Of a stretch of 64,000 nt of DNA, positions 50,760 to 61,314 are shown piece by piece. Every line of letters begins with the position of its first letter. Positions within the stretch are counted from its first letter, which is position 1. Origin of the DNA: Bin52 sp965243345 (GTDB taxonomy: Bacteria > Pseudomonadota > Alphaproteobacteria > Thalassobaculales > Thalassobaculaceae); the NCBI GenBank assembly GCA_965243345.1, contig CBDEUR010000003.1:3100001-3164000 (forward strand), given 5' to 3'. The notes beneath the pieces are model-generated. The model was not told the DNA's origin. It worked only from the letters and a program-made list of their open reading frames with translations, and searched no databases. The position numbers and the translations under genes were made by a program.

Positions 50760-51521
50760 TCAGGCCGGCGCCAGGAGGTCGACGGCCGAGAGCGCGATGA
50801 GGCGGACCGCCAGCAGGGTCAGCAGCGCCTTGAAGGCCCAGCCGAAGACCCTCTCGGACAGCCGCTCCAGCAGCGCCTTGCCGGTCATGGTTCCCAGGAA
50901 ACCGCTCGCCACCATGGCGATGATCAGCGGGACCCACTCCCAGAAGGCGAACCCGAGAAAGCCGAACACCACGATCTTCAGCGCGTGCTGGAACATGGCG
51001 CACATGGCATGGGTGCTGACCGTGGTCATGCGCCCGAGCCTCTCGGGCGAGAGGAACGCCCCGATCAGCAGGCCGGTCGCACCCACGAACATGCTGGCAA
51101 AGGTGGTGCCGATCCCGATCGGAACGAAGCTTCGCGGCCCGGCATCGCGCCTGGTCAGCTTCGGCGCCCATACCACCCAGAGCACGAACAGCCCGAGCAC
51201 CAGGCGCAGCATGTCCGTGGGCAGGGCCACCACGACCTGGGAGGCCACGGCCGCGCCGATCAGCGAGCCGATCACGAAGTAGCCGAAGATCTCCCGGCTC
51301 ACGTGCGACCGCATCACCCAGGCGCGGCCGCCGTTCGAACCCATCTGCACCGCACCGTGCACCGGGATCACCGCAAGCGGCGGCAGCACCGACGCCATGG
51401 CGATCAGCATCATGACCCCGCCGCCCAGCCCGAAGGCGGCTGTCACGGCCGAGGTCAGGTAGCTGAAGGCGATGAACGCAACCGCTTCCACGGCGCCGAA
51501 TCCGGCCGGCAACAGTTCCAT
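50760..51521 (-). CDS. TSUP-family membrane permease (TauE/SafE)
   Basis: About 253 residues with seven or eight hydrophobic segments, start ATG 51521 (MELLPAGFGAVEAVAFIAFS); an ATG six codons earlier is also possible. TauE/SafE marks are TAAFGLGGGVMMLIAM in the first half and the corresponding SMFVGATGLLIGAFLSPERL in the second. The family carries sulfite, sulfoacetate or other organic anions. Nine bases separate its stop from that of the dipeptidase-like gene. Confidence 0.88.
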   Translation of the reverse strand: MELLPAGFGAVEAVAFIAFSYLTSAVTAAFGLGGGVMMLIAMASVLPPLAVIPVHGAVQMGSNGGRAWVMRSHVSREIFGYFVIGSLIGAAVASQVVVALPTDMLRLVLGLFVLWVVWAPKLTRRDAGPRSFVPIGIGTTFASMFVGATGLLIGAFLSPERLGRMTTVSTHAMCAMFQHALKIVVFGFLGFAFWEWVPLIIAMVASGFLGTMTGKALLERLSERVFGWAFKALLTLLAVRLIALSAVDLLAPA

Positions 51522-51633
51522 TCCCGTCCCCTCTTCCATGGCCGGCGCCAGGAGCGAATTTGCGTGACAGGCGGTCGCCTGACCGCTACACCTCCGGGCA
51601 ACCCGTCACGGCCGGAACAGGGAAGACGAACGG

Positions 51634-52245
51634 ATGAACACCCGTGCTGCCGACCGGGCTCAAACCCTGGCCGATGATGCCATGGACCAGCTGTTTCGGG
51701 AAGCGCGCACCCACAACATCTGGACCGACAGGCCGGTTGCGGACGAGACCCTGCGCGCCCTCCATGCCCTGATGAAGATGGCGCCGACAAGCGCCAACAT
51801 GAGCCCGGCGCGGATCCTGTTCCTGCGCAGCCGGGAGGCCCGGGAGCGGCTGCGCCCGGCACTGGCGTCCGGCAATGTCGAGAAGACTATGAGCGCGCCG
51901 GTCTGCGCGATCATCGGCCATGACCTCGATTTCTGGACCCACCTGCCGCGGCTGTTTCCGCACAAGGACATGACCGGGATGTTCCGCGACGACCCGGCCA
52001 TGTCCGAGGTGGCGGCATTCCGCAACGGTTCGCTGCAGGGCGGCTACTTCATCCTTGCTGCGCGCGCGGTCGGTCTCGACTGCGGACCGATGTCGGGTTT
52101 CGACAACGATGCGGTCGACCGGACGTTCTTTTCCGGGACCCGCATTCGGTCCAACTTCCTGTGCAACCTCGGCTACGGTGACGACACCGACCTGTTTCCC
52201 CGCTCCCCCCGATTCGAGTTTGACGAGATCTGCACCATCCTTTGA
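51634..52245 (+). CDS. rutE: Nitroreductase family protein (RutE/malonic semialdehyde reductase-like)
   Basis: A 203-residue FMN-dependent nitroreductase. The RutE/HadB type is suggested by ARTHNIWTDRPVADETLRAL, MAPTSANMSPARILFL, the RNGSLQGGYFILAARAVGLD block and CGPMSGFDNDAVDRTFF. RutE reduces malonic semialdehyde in pyrimidine breakdown, but no other rut gene is nearby, so the role is inferred from family alone. Confidence 0.85.
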   Translation: MNTRAADRAQTLADDAMDQLFREARTHNIWTDRPVADETLRALHALMKMAPTSANMSPARILFLRSREARERLRPALASGNVEKTMSAPVCAIIGHDLDFWTHLPRLFPHKDMTGMFRDDPAMSEVAAFRNGSLQGGYFILAARAVGLDCGPMSGFDNDAVDRTFFSGTRIRSNFLCNLGYGDDTDLFPRSPRFEFDEICTIL

Positions 52246-52330
52246 ACTGCGGGCTCCCCGGGCCGGGGTCAGCCACCGCTGCGCAGCGCCGCCCTGACCG
52301 GCCCTGCAGCCCCGTGACCAGGAGGAACGG

Positions 52331-55300
52331 GTGAAGGCGCGGCTCTTCATCATTGGCGCCGTCATCGCCGTGGCGCTCGGCGCCATCGGCATCGGCCTGC
52401 TGTTCGCTCCCGGGCTCGTCGACTGGACGCCGAACCGCGCCCGGATCGCGGCGACAATCGAGCAGCTGACCGGGACCACGGTCACCATCGGGGGCGAGGT
52501 CGACTTCCGGTTCCTCCCCTCGCCCAGATACGTTGCCTCCGACATCACCCTGTCCGATCCGGCGGGAGAGCACGGAACCGACCTGCTCACCATCCGAACG
52601 CTCGACATCAGCCTCGACACCTGGGCACTGCTGGTCGGCCGCACCCACGTCACCGCCGTCTCGCTCCTTGGCCCGGTGCTCACCGTCGAGCGGTTCGACC
52701 GGGACTTCATCGGTGTCGTCGGCAGCCTCGCTCCCTGGGCCGAACGATCATTCACCATCGGTGAAGCGGGCATCAGCGACGGCACCATCGTCTACCGCGA
52801 CCTGCTGTCGGGCGACGAGCACCGCATCGAGCGGCTGAACGCAACGCTGCGCTCGGATGATCCGAGCGGTCCGCACCGGATCGTCGGCACCCTCGCCTGG
52901 CGGGACCGGCCGCTGAAGATCGAGATGGACGTCGGAGAGCCGGACGGGCGCGGGATCGCGCGGCTCGACGCCGGGATCGGACTGACCGGCACCGCCACCA
53001 GGGCGGAAATCTCCGGGCAGGTCCACCTCGGTCCCGTCCCGGTGTTTCGCGGCGGGCTTTCCATGACGTCGGAGAACGCGATCGGGGACCTGCGGTCCCT
53101 TGCGGGCCTGGACGTGGCCGATGGCGCGGACACCCGGGCGGACCCGCGCCGGCTGCGCCTGAACGCCAGCCTCACGGCCGGGCCCGACGGCGCCGAGGCG
53201 ACCGGCCTCGCGCTCGAGTTCGACGACACGCGCATGGAGGGAGATGCGCGTGTTGCCCGCACGCCCGACCTCGAGGTCGGTCTGAACCTTGCGCTCGCAC
53301 GGGCGGACCTCGGCAGCCTGGAGGACGTGACCAGGGCCGGCAAGGCGATCGCCGGCGCCCTGTACGACGGCGAGCAGGGGTTTTCGCTGCCCCACGACAT
53401 GGGTGCGACCCTGACCCTGGCATCCGACGCGGTCGATATCGGCGGCAGCCTGGTCAGGCACCTGCGGCTCGAGGGCGTGCTGGACGGGGGAGCATTCACC
53501 GTCCGGCACTTCACGGCGGAACTGCCCGGCGGCACGCTGACCAGGGTGGCGGGCACGCTGCACGCCATAGCCGGCAGTCCACGCTTCGTCGGCGAGATCG
53601 ACGTTGCGTCCGACAACCTGCGCACCCTGTTCGGCTGGCTGGACCTGCCGGTCGACACCGTTCCTCCCGACCGGTTGCGCACCGGCAGCTTTCGCTGTGA
53701 AATCGACGTCACCCCGGACCGGCTCGACCTGCCGGCATGGCGCGTCGGGCTCGACGCCACCCGCGTGGACGGAGGCCTGTCAGCCCTGTTCGGTCCGCGC
53801 CCGGCGTTCGGTCTCGGCCTGTTCGCCGACCGGATCACCCTCGACCCGTATCTCGCCGTCCTGCATGCCGCCGCCGGGATCGACGAGGCGGACAATGGCC
53901 GCAGGCAACGCGTGGCCGAAGCACTCGAACGGTTCGACGCCAACCTGCTGATCGAGGTCAACGAGGCGACCGTGCGCGGCACCGTTCTGGAGAAGGTGCG
54001 CCTGGACGCCGGGATCGATCACGGGCGGATCGCCCTGCGTGACCTCTCGGTGGGCAATGCCGACGGGGGGAGCTACTCGCTGACCGGCACGTTCGGCGAG
54101 ACGACACCCGACGCGGTCGACGTCAGGCTGGAAGTGCTCAACGGATCGATACCCGGGCTGGCCCGGCTGCTTGACATGCCGCTCTCGCCGGAACTGGCCG
54201 GGCTCGACAGGTTCGCAATCAGTTCGACCATGACCGGCACCACCACGGGGCTCGACGTCAAGGGCACGGTCACCTCCGCCGGCGGAACCGTGACGGCCGG
54301 GGGCAGGGTCGTCCCCGGGTCACCGCCGGAGTTCCTGCTGAAGCTGAAGGCGGACTATCCCGACGCCGGCGCGCTGCTGCACCGCCTGACCGGCCGCCCG
54401 CATGCCCCGCCGGAACACCTGGGCCAGGCAACCGCGAACATCACCCTTGCAAGCCGCATCGACCGGGGTGTCGATATCCAGTCGGTGGTGCATCTCGGCG
54501 CCGCACGCCTGGCGCTCGACGGCACGGCCGACCCGTTCGTCCCTGACCCGGCCCTGGATGTCCGGGTGCAGTTCTCCCATTCCGACCTGGCCGAACTGAT
54601 CAGGATCCATGACCCCGGGTTCGCCCCGGCGCACGAAGGACCAGGCGCGCTCGACATCAGCGCGCACCTGGAAGGGACCGGCGCCGGGCTCGAGGTCCGC
54701 GACATCGACGCGCGCATCGGGACTGCCGGGATCAGGGGAACCGGACGCATAGACCGGACCGGTCCCCGGCCTTCCGTCACGCTTACGCTCTCGTCGGGCC
54801 CGCTCGGGCTCGACGCCTGGCTGCCCGAGCGCGAACCCGGGGCATCCGGTGCCGTCCTGCCGCTGGCGCCCGGTCGCGGCGGCTGGTCGCACGAGCCCTG
54901 GGACTTCGGCGCCCTTCGCGTCCTCGACCTCGCGCTCGACCTGGAGGCGCAGCGGGTCGAATACGGCGCCTCCGTCATCGAGGACCTCGCGCTGTCGGCA
55001 AGCCTGGTCGACGGAACCGCGGAGGTCACACGGCTGCGGGGGCGGTTGCGGGACGGGACGGTGGAGGGCACGGGCCGGCTGGTGACAACCGGGATACCCG
55101 ACCTGCAACTGCAGGTCCGGGCCGCCGGCACGCGGCTCGACCACGTGCCCGACGGCGAACACCTTCCCGTTTCCGGCCTGCTGGACTACTCCGCCAGCCT
55201 GACCGGGCAGGGACGATCGCAGTTCGAACTCGTCTCCAGCCTGCAAGGCCAGGGAACCGTGGTGCTGACCGGCGGCGTCATCAACGGGATCGACCTTCCC

Positions 55301-56122
55301 GCCGCCAGCGCCCGGTTGCCGGCGATCGAGCGCACCGCCGACCTGCTCACCATGCTCCAGGAGGCCACGAGCGGCGGCGAGACCCCCTTCGAGCGGATTG
55401 CCGGAAACTTCACGATCCGCAATGGCGTCCTGACTTCCCGCGACCTGATCATGGAAGCGCCCTCGACCTCGGGAACCGCCGTGATGGAGCTCGATCTCCC
55501 GGTCCGGGAACTCGACTTCCGGTCCGAACTGTGGCTGACGGACACGCCGCAGGCGCCTCCGCTCGGGGTACGCCTGGTCGGGCCGATGACCGCGCCGCGC
55601 GTCGAGCTCGATGTCGAGCGCATGCAGGAACTCGTGCTCCAGCGCATGAAACGGACCGGCGTGCTGCAGCGCCTCGCAACGCAACCCGGGGCGGCACCGG
55701 GCGCGGACGGTCAACAGTCCGGGGATTCTAGGCCCGGGACCGGCGCGACCGACCCGGATCCCGCGAAACCCGAACCCGAGGACGCGGGACCCGCGCCGAC
55801 GGACGCCGCATCCGGACCGGATGCCGGGGACACCGGGCCCCGGACCCCGGACCGCGAACCGCAGGCAGCCGGACCGCGGTCGGACGGCACCGTACCGGAA
55901 CCGGAAACGGCCGCGCCGAAGCCGGAAGCGGCTGCGCCGAAGCCTGAAACCACTACGCCGGAGCCGGATACCGCCCCGAAGAAGCCGGAAACCGCCACGA
56001 CCGGGCCCGGGAGTTCCACGATCCGGCCGGCGAGTTCACCGCCCGATCCCGACAGCGGGAAGTCCGGGACGACCGGCAAGCGGCGCGATTTCCAGTCCAT
56101 CCTCGAGGGCCTGCTGGAATAG
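52331..56122 (+). CDS. AsmA family protein
   Basis: A 1263-residue AsmA-like protein, GTG start behind aggag. One N-terminal membrane segment (LFIIGAVIAVALGAIGIGLL) is followed by a long beta-rich periplasmic region with the N-terminal AsmA sequence (TVTIGGEVDFRFLPSPRY) and the C-terminal AsmA block (GVINGIDLPAASARLP, FTIRNGVLTSRDLIMEAPST). Such proteins are thought to bridge the envelope and move lipids. After about residue 1120 it ends in a Pro/Glu/Thr-rich tail with near-repeats (APKPEAAAPKPETTTPEPDT) and a basic end. Confidence 0.9.
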   Translation: MKARLFIIGAVIAVALGAIGIGLLFAPGLVDWTPNRARIAATIEQLTGTTVTIGGEVDFRFLPSPRYVASDITLSDPAGEHGTDLLTIRTLDISLDTWALLVGRTHVTAVSLLGPVLTVERFDRDFIGVVGSLAPWAERSFTIGEAGISDGTIVYRDLLSGDEHRIERLNATLRSDDPSGPHRIVGTLAWRDRPLKIEMDVGEPDGRGIARLDAGIGLTGTATRAEISGQVHLGPVPVFRGGLSMTSENAIGDLRSLAGLDVADGADTRADPRRLRLNASLTAGPDGAEATGLALEFDDTRMEGDARVARTPDLEVGLNLALARADLGSLEDVTRAGKAIAGALYDGEQGFSLPHDMGATLTLASDAVDIGGSLVRHLRLEGVLDGGAFTVRHFTAELPGGTLTRVAGTLHAIAGSPRFVGEIDVASDNLRTLFGWLDLPVDTVPPDRLRTGSFRCEIDVTPDRLDLPAWRVGLDATRVDGGLSALFGPRPAFGLGLFADRITLDPYLAVLHAAAGIDEADNGRRQRVAEALERFDANLLIEVNEATVRGTVLEKVRLDAGIDHGRIALRDLSVGNADGGSYSLTGTFGETTPDAVDVRLEVLNGSIPGLARLLDMPLSPELAGLDRFAISSTMTGTTTGLDVKGTVTSAGGTVTAGGRVVPGSPPEFLLKLKADYPDAGALLHRLTGRPHAPPEHLGQATANITLASRIDRGVDIQSVVHLGAARLALDGTADPFVPDPALDVRVQFSHSDLAELIRIHDPGFAPAHEGPGALDISAHLEGTGAGLEVRDIDARIGTAGIRGTGRIDRTGPRPSVTLTLSSGPLGLDAWLPEREPGASGAVLPLAPGRGGWSHEPWDFGALRVLDLALDLEAQRVEYGASVIEDLALSASLVDGTAEVTRLRGRLRDGTVEGTGRLVTTGIPDLQLQVRAAGTRLDHVPDGEHLPVSGLLDYSASLTGQGRSQFELVSSLQGQGTVVLTGGVINGIDLPAASARLPAIERTADLLTMLQEATSGGETPFERIAGNFTIRNGVLTSRDLIMEAPSTSGTAVMELDLPVRELDFRSELWLTDTPQAPPLGVRLVGPMTAPRVELDVERMQELVLQRMKRTGVLQRLATQPGAAPGADGQQSGDSRPGTGATDPDPAKPEPEDAGPAPTDAASGPDAGDTGPRTPDREPQAAGPRSDGTVPEPETAAPKPEAAAPKPETTTPEPDTAPKKPETATTGPGSSTIRPASSPPDPDSGKSGTTGKRRDFQSILEGLLE

Positions 56123-56159
56123 ACGGGCAGGCGTGATGCCATCCCGCCGCCGCGGGGCT

Positions 56160-59100
56160 CTACCGGTCCGGTTCGAACACGAGCCCGGGCATGACCACCT
56201 CCCATTCCCCGGATCGGACGGTGGCTCGGTATTCGGAATCCGTTGCCTCCCGGCTCCGGCCCACCACCGCGTGGACTTCCGCCGAGATGAAGCGCATTCC
56301 GCGCGGAGGCTCGAAGGACCGGGCGAGACGTCCCACGGCCCGGCCCGCCCGGTCGACGCAATGCCAGCGGCCGTCGGCCGCGATCCGGACGTCGAGCGGG
56401 TCACCAGGTTCGAGCGAGGCGATGGCGGCATGGACCGGCGAGCCGGGATGACTGCGGCCGGCAAAGCCCAGGTCCACATCCTGCAGCGTCGGGCGGACAT
56501 GCAGGTAGCCGGCCTCGACCGGGCACGGGGGGAGCTCGGCCGCCTCGCGCATGATGATCGCGTCATGACCGCGCAGCTCTTCCTGGAAACCCAGGGACCG
56601 GTCCATCCGCGCAAGGGTCAGCGTGTGGCGGGCCCGGGTCATGGCAACGTAGTACAGCCGGCGCGGCGCATCGGGGTCCTCGCCCTCGCCCCGGCGCCGC
56701 CAGCTGCCGTCAAGCACCACCACGTGATCGAATTCCAGTCCCTTGGCCCGGTGGCCGGTGAGCAGCAGCAGTCCGTGCTGGCGGCGACGGACGTCCCGGC
56801 CCCATTCCGCCAGCCACTCGATGAACTGGTCGGTGGGCGCTTCCCCGCCGCCCAGCTCGAGCGCGTATTCCTCCACCGCCTGGCGCAGCAGGTCGTTCCA
56901 GGGACCGGCCGGACGCCGCTGCACCCGGCCCTGGAGTGCCGGCATGTCGACGACCCGGGTCTCGCGCCGGCGCAGCCAGTCAACGAAGTGCCGCGTCTCC
57001 CGCAACCGCCAGAACCCCGGGATTTCCTCGTTCGCGACCTGAACGCGGATCCGTTCCGCGTGCCCGTACGCCTCGCAGAAGGCGCGGACCGGCACCAGGT
57101 CCTTCCATTCGCGCGCAATCACCGCACAGCGTGACCAGTCCCAGTCGCAAGCCAGCCCGGACAGTCGCAGCAGTTCCGCCATGACGGCCCGCGCCTGCCC
57201 GACCCGGTCGGCGCCCGCCGGCAGGATCTGCACCCGACCGCGCGAGACCGGGTCGAGCCCGGTCCATTTCCCTCCCGGCGGCTGTCTCTCACGGGCCCGG
57301 TCGACATGGATCGGTTGATCCGCCTTCATCCGGTCGCGCGCAGGCGCGATGATCGCGTTCGCGGCTGCCACGATATGGGCCGTGGAGCGGTAGTTCGCGG
57401 TCAGGTAGGTCGGGCTGGGTCCGTAGTCTCGCTGGAAGCGGCGGATGTACTCCACCGACGCGCCGTTGAAGGCGTAGATGTTCTGGTCGTCGTCGCCGAC
57501 CGCGAACAGGGTGAGCCTGCCCGCCTCGTCCTCCTGCGTCCGGCCGGCGAGCGCCGAGATCAGCTCGTAGTGCTCGCGGGCGACGTCCTGGTACTCGTCG
57601 ACCAGGATCCACCGGAACCCCGCGAGCAGGCGCGCGCGCTGCTCGTCCGCCTCCTCGGGGACCAGTCCCTCGCCGCGCAGGACCCTGGTTGCAAGATGCA
57701 GCACCTCGTCGAACACCTCCCGGTCCGGCTGCTCGGCCCGGCCGGTGAAGCTCGCGCCCGCCAGCCGCATCGCCAGCGCATGGCAGGTCATTACCGTGAC
57801 ACCGCGGGCATCGTCCCCGATCAGCCCGGCGAGGCGGCGGCGGATATCGACGGCTGCGTGCCGGTTGTAGGCGAGTGCGATGATGCTGCGGGCATTTTCG
57901 CGCCGGACCCGGACCAGCCAGGCGATGCGGTGGACGATGACCCGGGTCTTGCCCGAACCCGGACCGGCAAGGACCAGGACGTTGGTCTGCACCCGCCCGT
58001 CGGCGACGATGCGCTGCTGCACCGGGTTGCCCAGGCTTTCCACGATGGCCCGCCAGGACGCCGGGGTCGCCTGCCGGGCGATCTCCCGCTCCCGTCCGGG
58101 CAGCCAGCGGGCGAGAAACGCCTCCTCACCGAGCGAGAAGTAGTCCATGACCAGGCGCAGCGCCTCGCTCATGGCCACGAGCCCGCGTTCGGCGAACGCC
58201 ACCATGACGTGGATCTGCAGCACCTGGCCCCGGTAATGCAGGGCAAGCGGCTCGAAGTCCGCCCTCGAGAAACCGCCCCGGTCCCGCTGCTCGAGCCGGA
58301 TCGTCATTGCCGGGCGGAACACCGCCATTCCCTTGTTCAGGCGGATCACCTCCTGTTCGTGCAACCACAGCAGCGCGCGGTCCAGCAACCTGGCCGGGTT
58401 GCGGATCCTGGCCTTCAGGACCAGGTCGGACTCGATCGCCTGCAGGAGTTGGCCGAGCGTGGTCTCTGCCAGCAGATCGGTGCCGCGAATTCCCGATGGC
58501 AGGCAGCCGAGCAGGTGTTCCAGCAGGCAGGCGGCTCCGTCGCGGCGCAGGCCCGCGGTCTCTTCCAGCGCTCCCCATTCGCGCCGCAGCGTGATGCCCA
58601 CGGTCTCCAGGTCCCGGGTGCGGACCGTGAGACTGCCGGGCGCACCGTCATCCTCGCCACGCCCGTCATTGGCAATGCCGCGGACGATGCGGAGCAGGCG
58701 TTCGGGGAACGGGTCGACCAGACCCTGGTCCCGCAGGACCTGGGCGGCGATACGCAGGTGAAGGGACGAACCGTCCCCCCTGCCGAGATCGGGCGCGGTC
58801 TCGCGCATGTGGGCGATGAGCGCGGTTTCCAGCGCGGCTGCTTCTTCGAAGCGCCTGCGCGACGAGCGTTCCACGCCGGTGTGCACGAACGCGGTCAGAG
58901 CGGTGTCATTGCTGGCGATGCCGTACCGTTCCAGGTCATGCAGTGCGTGGCGTACCGCTTCGGATCCGAGGCCCGAGATCCCCATGAGTTCGTCCGTGCT
59001 GATCCCTTCGTCGGCGTCCGCGCCGATCAGTGCTCCCGCGATCCGCAGCAGCTGACCGCGGTAGGCATCCGTCAACCCTGCCCCGGCCAGCCGGCGTTCG

Positions 59101-61307
59101 ACCTGCTCGATCGCCTCCACCCGCAGCGACGACGGGAACACCTGGACGAAGTTCTCCTCCCTGCTCAGCAGCCGGGACTCCTCCAGCCAGGCGACGGCGG
59201 TGCGCACCCTGGTGTCGTCGGTCACGGAGTCGCGTTCGAACGCGCCGTCCTCGTCCTCGCCGAGGATTTCGCCCGCGGTCGCCACCACCTCGCCGTTGAC
59301 GCGTTTCTTCCGGTCGAGATTTCGCAGGGCCCTCAGGATCCCGTGAATCTCCTCGCGCGTCAGCCGCGAACGCGCCGACATGCCGAACTGGCGTTCGACA
59401 TCGTCCGTCGAATAGAGCAGTACGCAGCGTGCCGGGCCGCGGTCACGCCCGGCGCGGCCGGCCTCCTGCAGGTAGTTTTCCAGCGACCCCGGTATGTCGG
59501 CGTGGATGACCAGCCGCACGTCGGGCTTGTCGATCCCCATGCCGAAGGCGTTGGTGGCCGCGATCGCGCGCAGTTCGCCGGCGATGAAGCGGCGCTGCAC
59601 CTCCTTCTTCGTTTCCGGGGGCAGTCCCGCGTGGAACCGGTCCGCGGCGACGTCCTTGAACTGGAGGTATTCCGCGATGTCCTCGGTCTGCTGGCGTGTT
59701 GCGCAATAGACGATGGCGCCGCCCGGCGCGTCGGGCGGCAGGTGGGACATCAGGACCTGGTGGATGTCGGAGAACTTCTCGCCGCCCGTTGTCGGCATCA
59801 CCTCGAAGGCGAGGTTGGTTCGCTCCGCACCGCCGTTGAAGATCTCCAGTTCGACACCGAGCTGGTCGCGAAAGTGCCGGGATATGTCCGCGATGACGTC
59901 CGGCCTGGCGGTCGCGGTCAGGCACAGGACCGGCGGGATCGACCCGGCAGTTGCCCTTTCCCGGATGAAGCGGCCCACGTAGCGGTAGTCGGGCCGGAAG
60001 TCGTGTCCCCAGCGCGACAGGCAGTGCGCCTCGTCCAGCACCCAGCCACCGATCTCTCGCTGCGCGAGCGCCCGGCGCAGGGTTCGCGAGCGCAGCTGCT
60101 CCGGCGAGATCAGCAGGATCCCGGCATCGCCCAGCCGGACCCGGTCCAGCGCATCGGCCCGTTCGGGCATGGACAAAAGCCCGTTGATGGTCACGCAGCA
60201 CCCTATGCCGCGCTGCTCCAGCCCGGCGACCTGGTCCGCCATCAGTGCGACCAGGGGCGATATCACCACCGTCAGCGCGCCGGTCTTGTCGTAACGCGAC
60301 AGTGCGGGGATCTGGTAGCACAGGGACTTGCCGGTCCCGGTGGGCAGGATCCCGAGCGCGTGGCGTCCCGCCAGCATCGCCTCGACGATAGCCTGCTGCA
60401 TGGGCTTGCCGTCGGCTCCCGCCGGTTCTGGGCGAAAGCCGTCGTAGCCGAACCAGCGCCCGAGTTCCCGGCCGGCGTCATGACGCTCCCGGCACCAGGT
60501 GCAGGCCGGATCCGCGCAGGCGGTGTCCCTGAAAAGGCGCACCAGGCGCCCGGCTTCGGGAAACTGGTGGCGCACCCACGGCGGCATCACCGAATTGCCG
60601 CCGGCCACCGACAGCCATGCCAGGGCATAGGCAAGTGACCAGCCATGCTCACGCGCATCGGCCAGGAGCCCGCGTGACTGAACGATGCAACCGGCTCCCT
60701 CGAGCAGCCGGGCGATGGCGGTGCCGGCCTGCGGGCGGGCCGGACGGACAGCCCGGCGCAGGGCGGAGAAGACGGTGTCGAGGCCGCGATCGACACCCGC
60801 CGGCTCGGGCGTGCACAGCCAGTGCCACGCGGCAAGCAGTTCCGGTGCGGCCCGTGCCAGTGCCTCGCGCTCATCGCCGAACAGCTCGAGTGCGAGCCCG
60901 GCGTCAAGCAGCGGATCGTTGCGGCGCCCGCGAACCAGGCCCGCGTCCTGGTAGTGCTTGACGAGGTGATGGTAGGGATTGGCCGGGAAAGCGAGGGGAC
61001 TGAGGCGCAACGTGTCCACCGCGGGCAGCCGGAGCAGCCGCAGCCCCGGCCTCGCGGCGGCCAGGTGAGGCAGGTCATGGTCGATCAGGTTGTGTCCGAG
61101 CACGAAGGCGACGCCGTCGGCAAGGGCGTCGAGCCGTTCGAGTGCGCCGGACAGGCCGCGGCCGTAATGGCTGAGGCTCCGGCCGGTGTCCGAGCGCACC
61201 GCGCTCAGGCCGAGAATGCGCCCGTCCTCCGGGTGGACCTCGAGGTCGACTGACAGGAAGGCGGGCCGCTGGCCGGGGCCGTCCGCCCCGGTTTCCGGAT
61301 GTCGCAT
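56160..61307 (-). CDS. Exonuclease-RecQ-UvrD fusion helicase
   Basis: About 1715 residues (ATG 61307 after gagg; ATG 61322 is also possible). Residues 15-190 look like a DnaQ-type 3'-5' exonuclease: SVDLEVH with Asp21/Glu23, LGHNLIDHDLPHL and a later Asp. Residues 310-700 are a RecQ helicase: LPTGTGKS (Lys327), DEAH 425-428 and QEAGRAGRDRGPA. A winged-helix-like and HRDC-like region follows. From about 1110 there is a UvrD/Rep helicase: GPGSGKT (Lys1120), LVDEYQDV, GDDDQNIYAFNGAS and VAMTRARHTLTLARM. It would unwind and trim DNA in repair. RecQ-UvrD fusions occur in some bacteria; the three-part form is noteworthy. It lies directly after a ribbon-helix-helix gene. Confidence 0.9.
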   Translation of the reverse strand: MRHPETGADGPGQRPAFLSVDLEVHPEDGRILGLSAVRSDTGRSLSHYGRGLSGALERLDALADGVAFVLGHNLIDHDLPHLAAARPGLRLLRLPAVDTLRLSPLAFPANPYHHLVKHYQDAGLVRGRRNDPLLDAGLALELFGDEREALARAAPELLAAWHWLCTPEPAGVDRGLDTVFSALRRAVRPARPQAGTAIARLLEGAGCIVQSRGLLADAREHGWSLAYALAWLSVAGGNSVMPPWVRHQFPEAGRLVRLFRDTACADPACTWCRERHDAGRELGRWFGYDGFRPEPAGADGKPMQQAIVEAMLAGRHALGILPTGTGKSLCYQIPALSRYDKTGALTVVISPLVALMADQVAGLEQRGIGCCVTINGLLSMPERADALDRVRLGDAGILLISPEQLRSRTLRRALAQREIGGWVLDEAHCLSRWGHDFRPDYRYVGRFIRERATAGSIPPVLCLTATARPDVIADISRHFRDQLGVELEIFNGGAERTNLAFEVMPTTGGEKFSDIHQVLMSHLPPDAPGGAIVYCATRQQTEDIAEYLQFKDVAADRFHAGLPPETKKEVQRRFIAGELRAIAATNAFGMGIDKPDVRLVIHADIPGSLENYLQEAGRAGRDRGPARCVLLYSTDDVERQFGMSARSRLTREEIHGILRALRNLDRKKRVNGEVVATAGEILGEDEDGAFERDSVTDDTRVRTAVAWLEESRLLSREENFVQVFPSSLRVEAIEQVERRLAGAGLTDAYRGQLLRIAGALIGADADEGISTDELMGISGLGSEAVRHALHDLERYGIASNDTALTAFVHTGVERSSRRRFEEAAALETALIAHMRETAPDLGRGDGSSLHLRIAAQVLRDQGLVDPFPERLLRIVRGIANDGRGEDDGAPGSLTVRTRDLETVGITLRREWGALEETAGLRRDGAACLLEHLLGCLPSGIRGTDLLAETTLGQLLQAIESDLVLKARIRNPARLLDRALLWLHEQEVIRLNKGMAVFRPAMTIRLEQRDRGGFSRADFEPLALHYRGQVLQIHVMVAFAERGLVAMSEALRLVMDYFSLGEEAFLARWLPGREREIARQATPASWRAIVESLGNPVQQRIVADGRVQTNVLVLAGPGSGKTRVIVHRIAWLVRVRRENARSIIALAYNRHAAVDIRRRLAGLIGDDARGVTVMTCHALAMRLAGASFTGRAEQPDREVFDEVLHLATRVLRGEGLVPEEADEQRARLLAGFRWILVDEYQDVAREHYELISALAGRTQEDEAGRLTLFAVGDDDQNIYAFNGASVEYIRRFQRDYGPSPTYLTANYRSTAHIVAAANAIIAPARDRMKADQPIHVDRARERQPPGGKWTGLDPVSRGRVQILPAGADRVGQARAVMAELLRLSGLACDWDWSRCAVIAREWKDLVPVRAFCEAYGHAERIRVQVANEEIPGFWRLRETRHFVDWLRRRETRVVDMPALQGRVQRRPAGPWNDLLRQAVEEYALELGGGEAPTDQFIEWLAEWGRDVRRRQHGLLLLTGHRAKGLEFDHVVVLDGSWRRRGEGEDPDAPRRLYYVAMTRARHTLTLARMDRSLGFQEELRGHDAIIMREAAELPPCPVEAGYLHVRPTLQDVDLGFAGRSHPGSPVHAAIASLEPGDPLDVRIAADGRWHCVDRAGRAVGRLARSFEPPRGMRFISAEVHAVVGRSREATDSEYRATVRSGEWEVVMPGLVFEPDR

Positions 61308-61314
61308 GCCGGCC

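Noticed and set aside
51634..52245. Part of a rut pyrimidine-degradation cluster
   Set aside because: The protein resembles RutE, but none of the other rut genes lies nearby.
55900..56010. CRISPR-like or tandem DNA repeat in the AsmA 3' end
   Set aside because: The periodicity is a codon-level Pro-Glu repeat in a coding frame; units are irregular and without spacers.
57306..60638. Plus-strand open frame of about 1110 codons
   Set aside because: It runs antisense to the RecQ-UvrD fusion, whose motifs are unmistakable. The plus-strand product is Arg/Gln/Gly-rich without domains.
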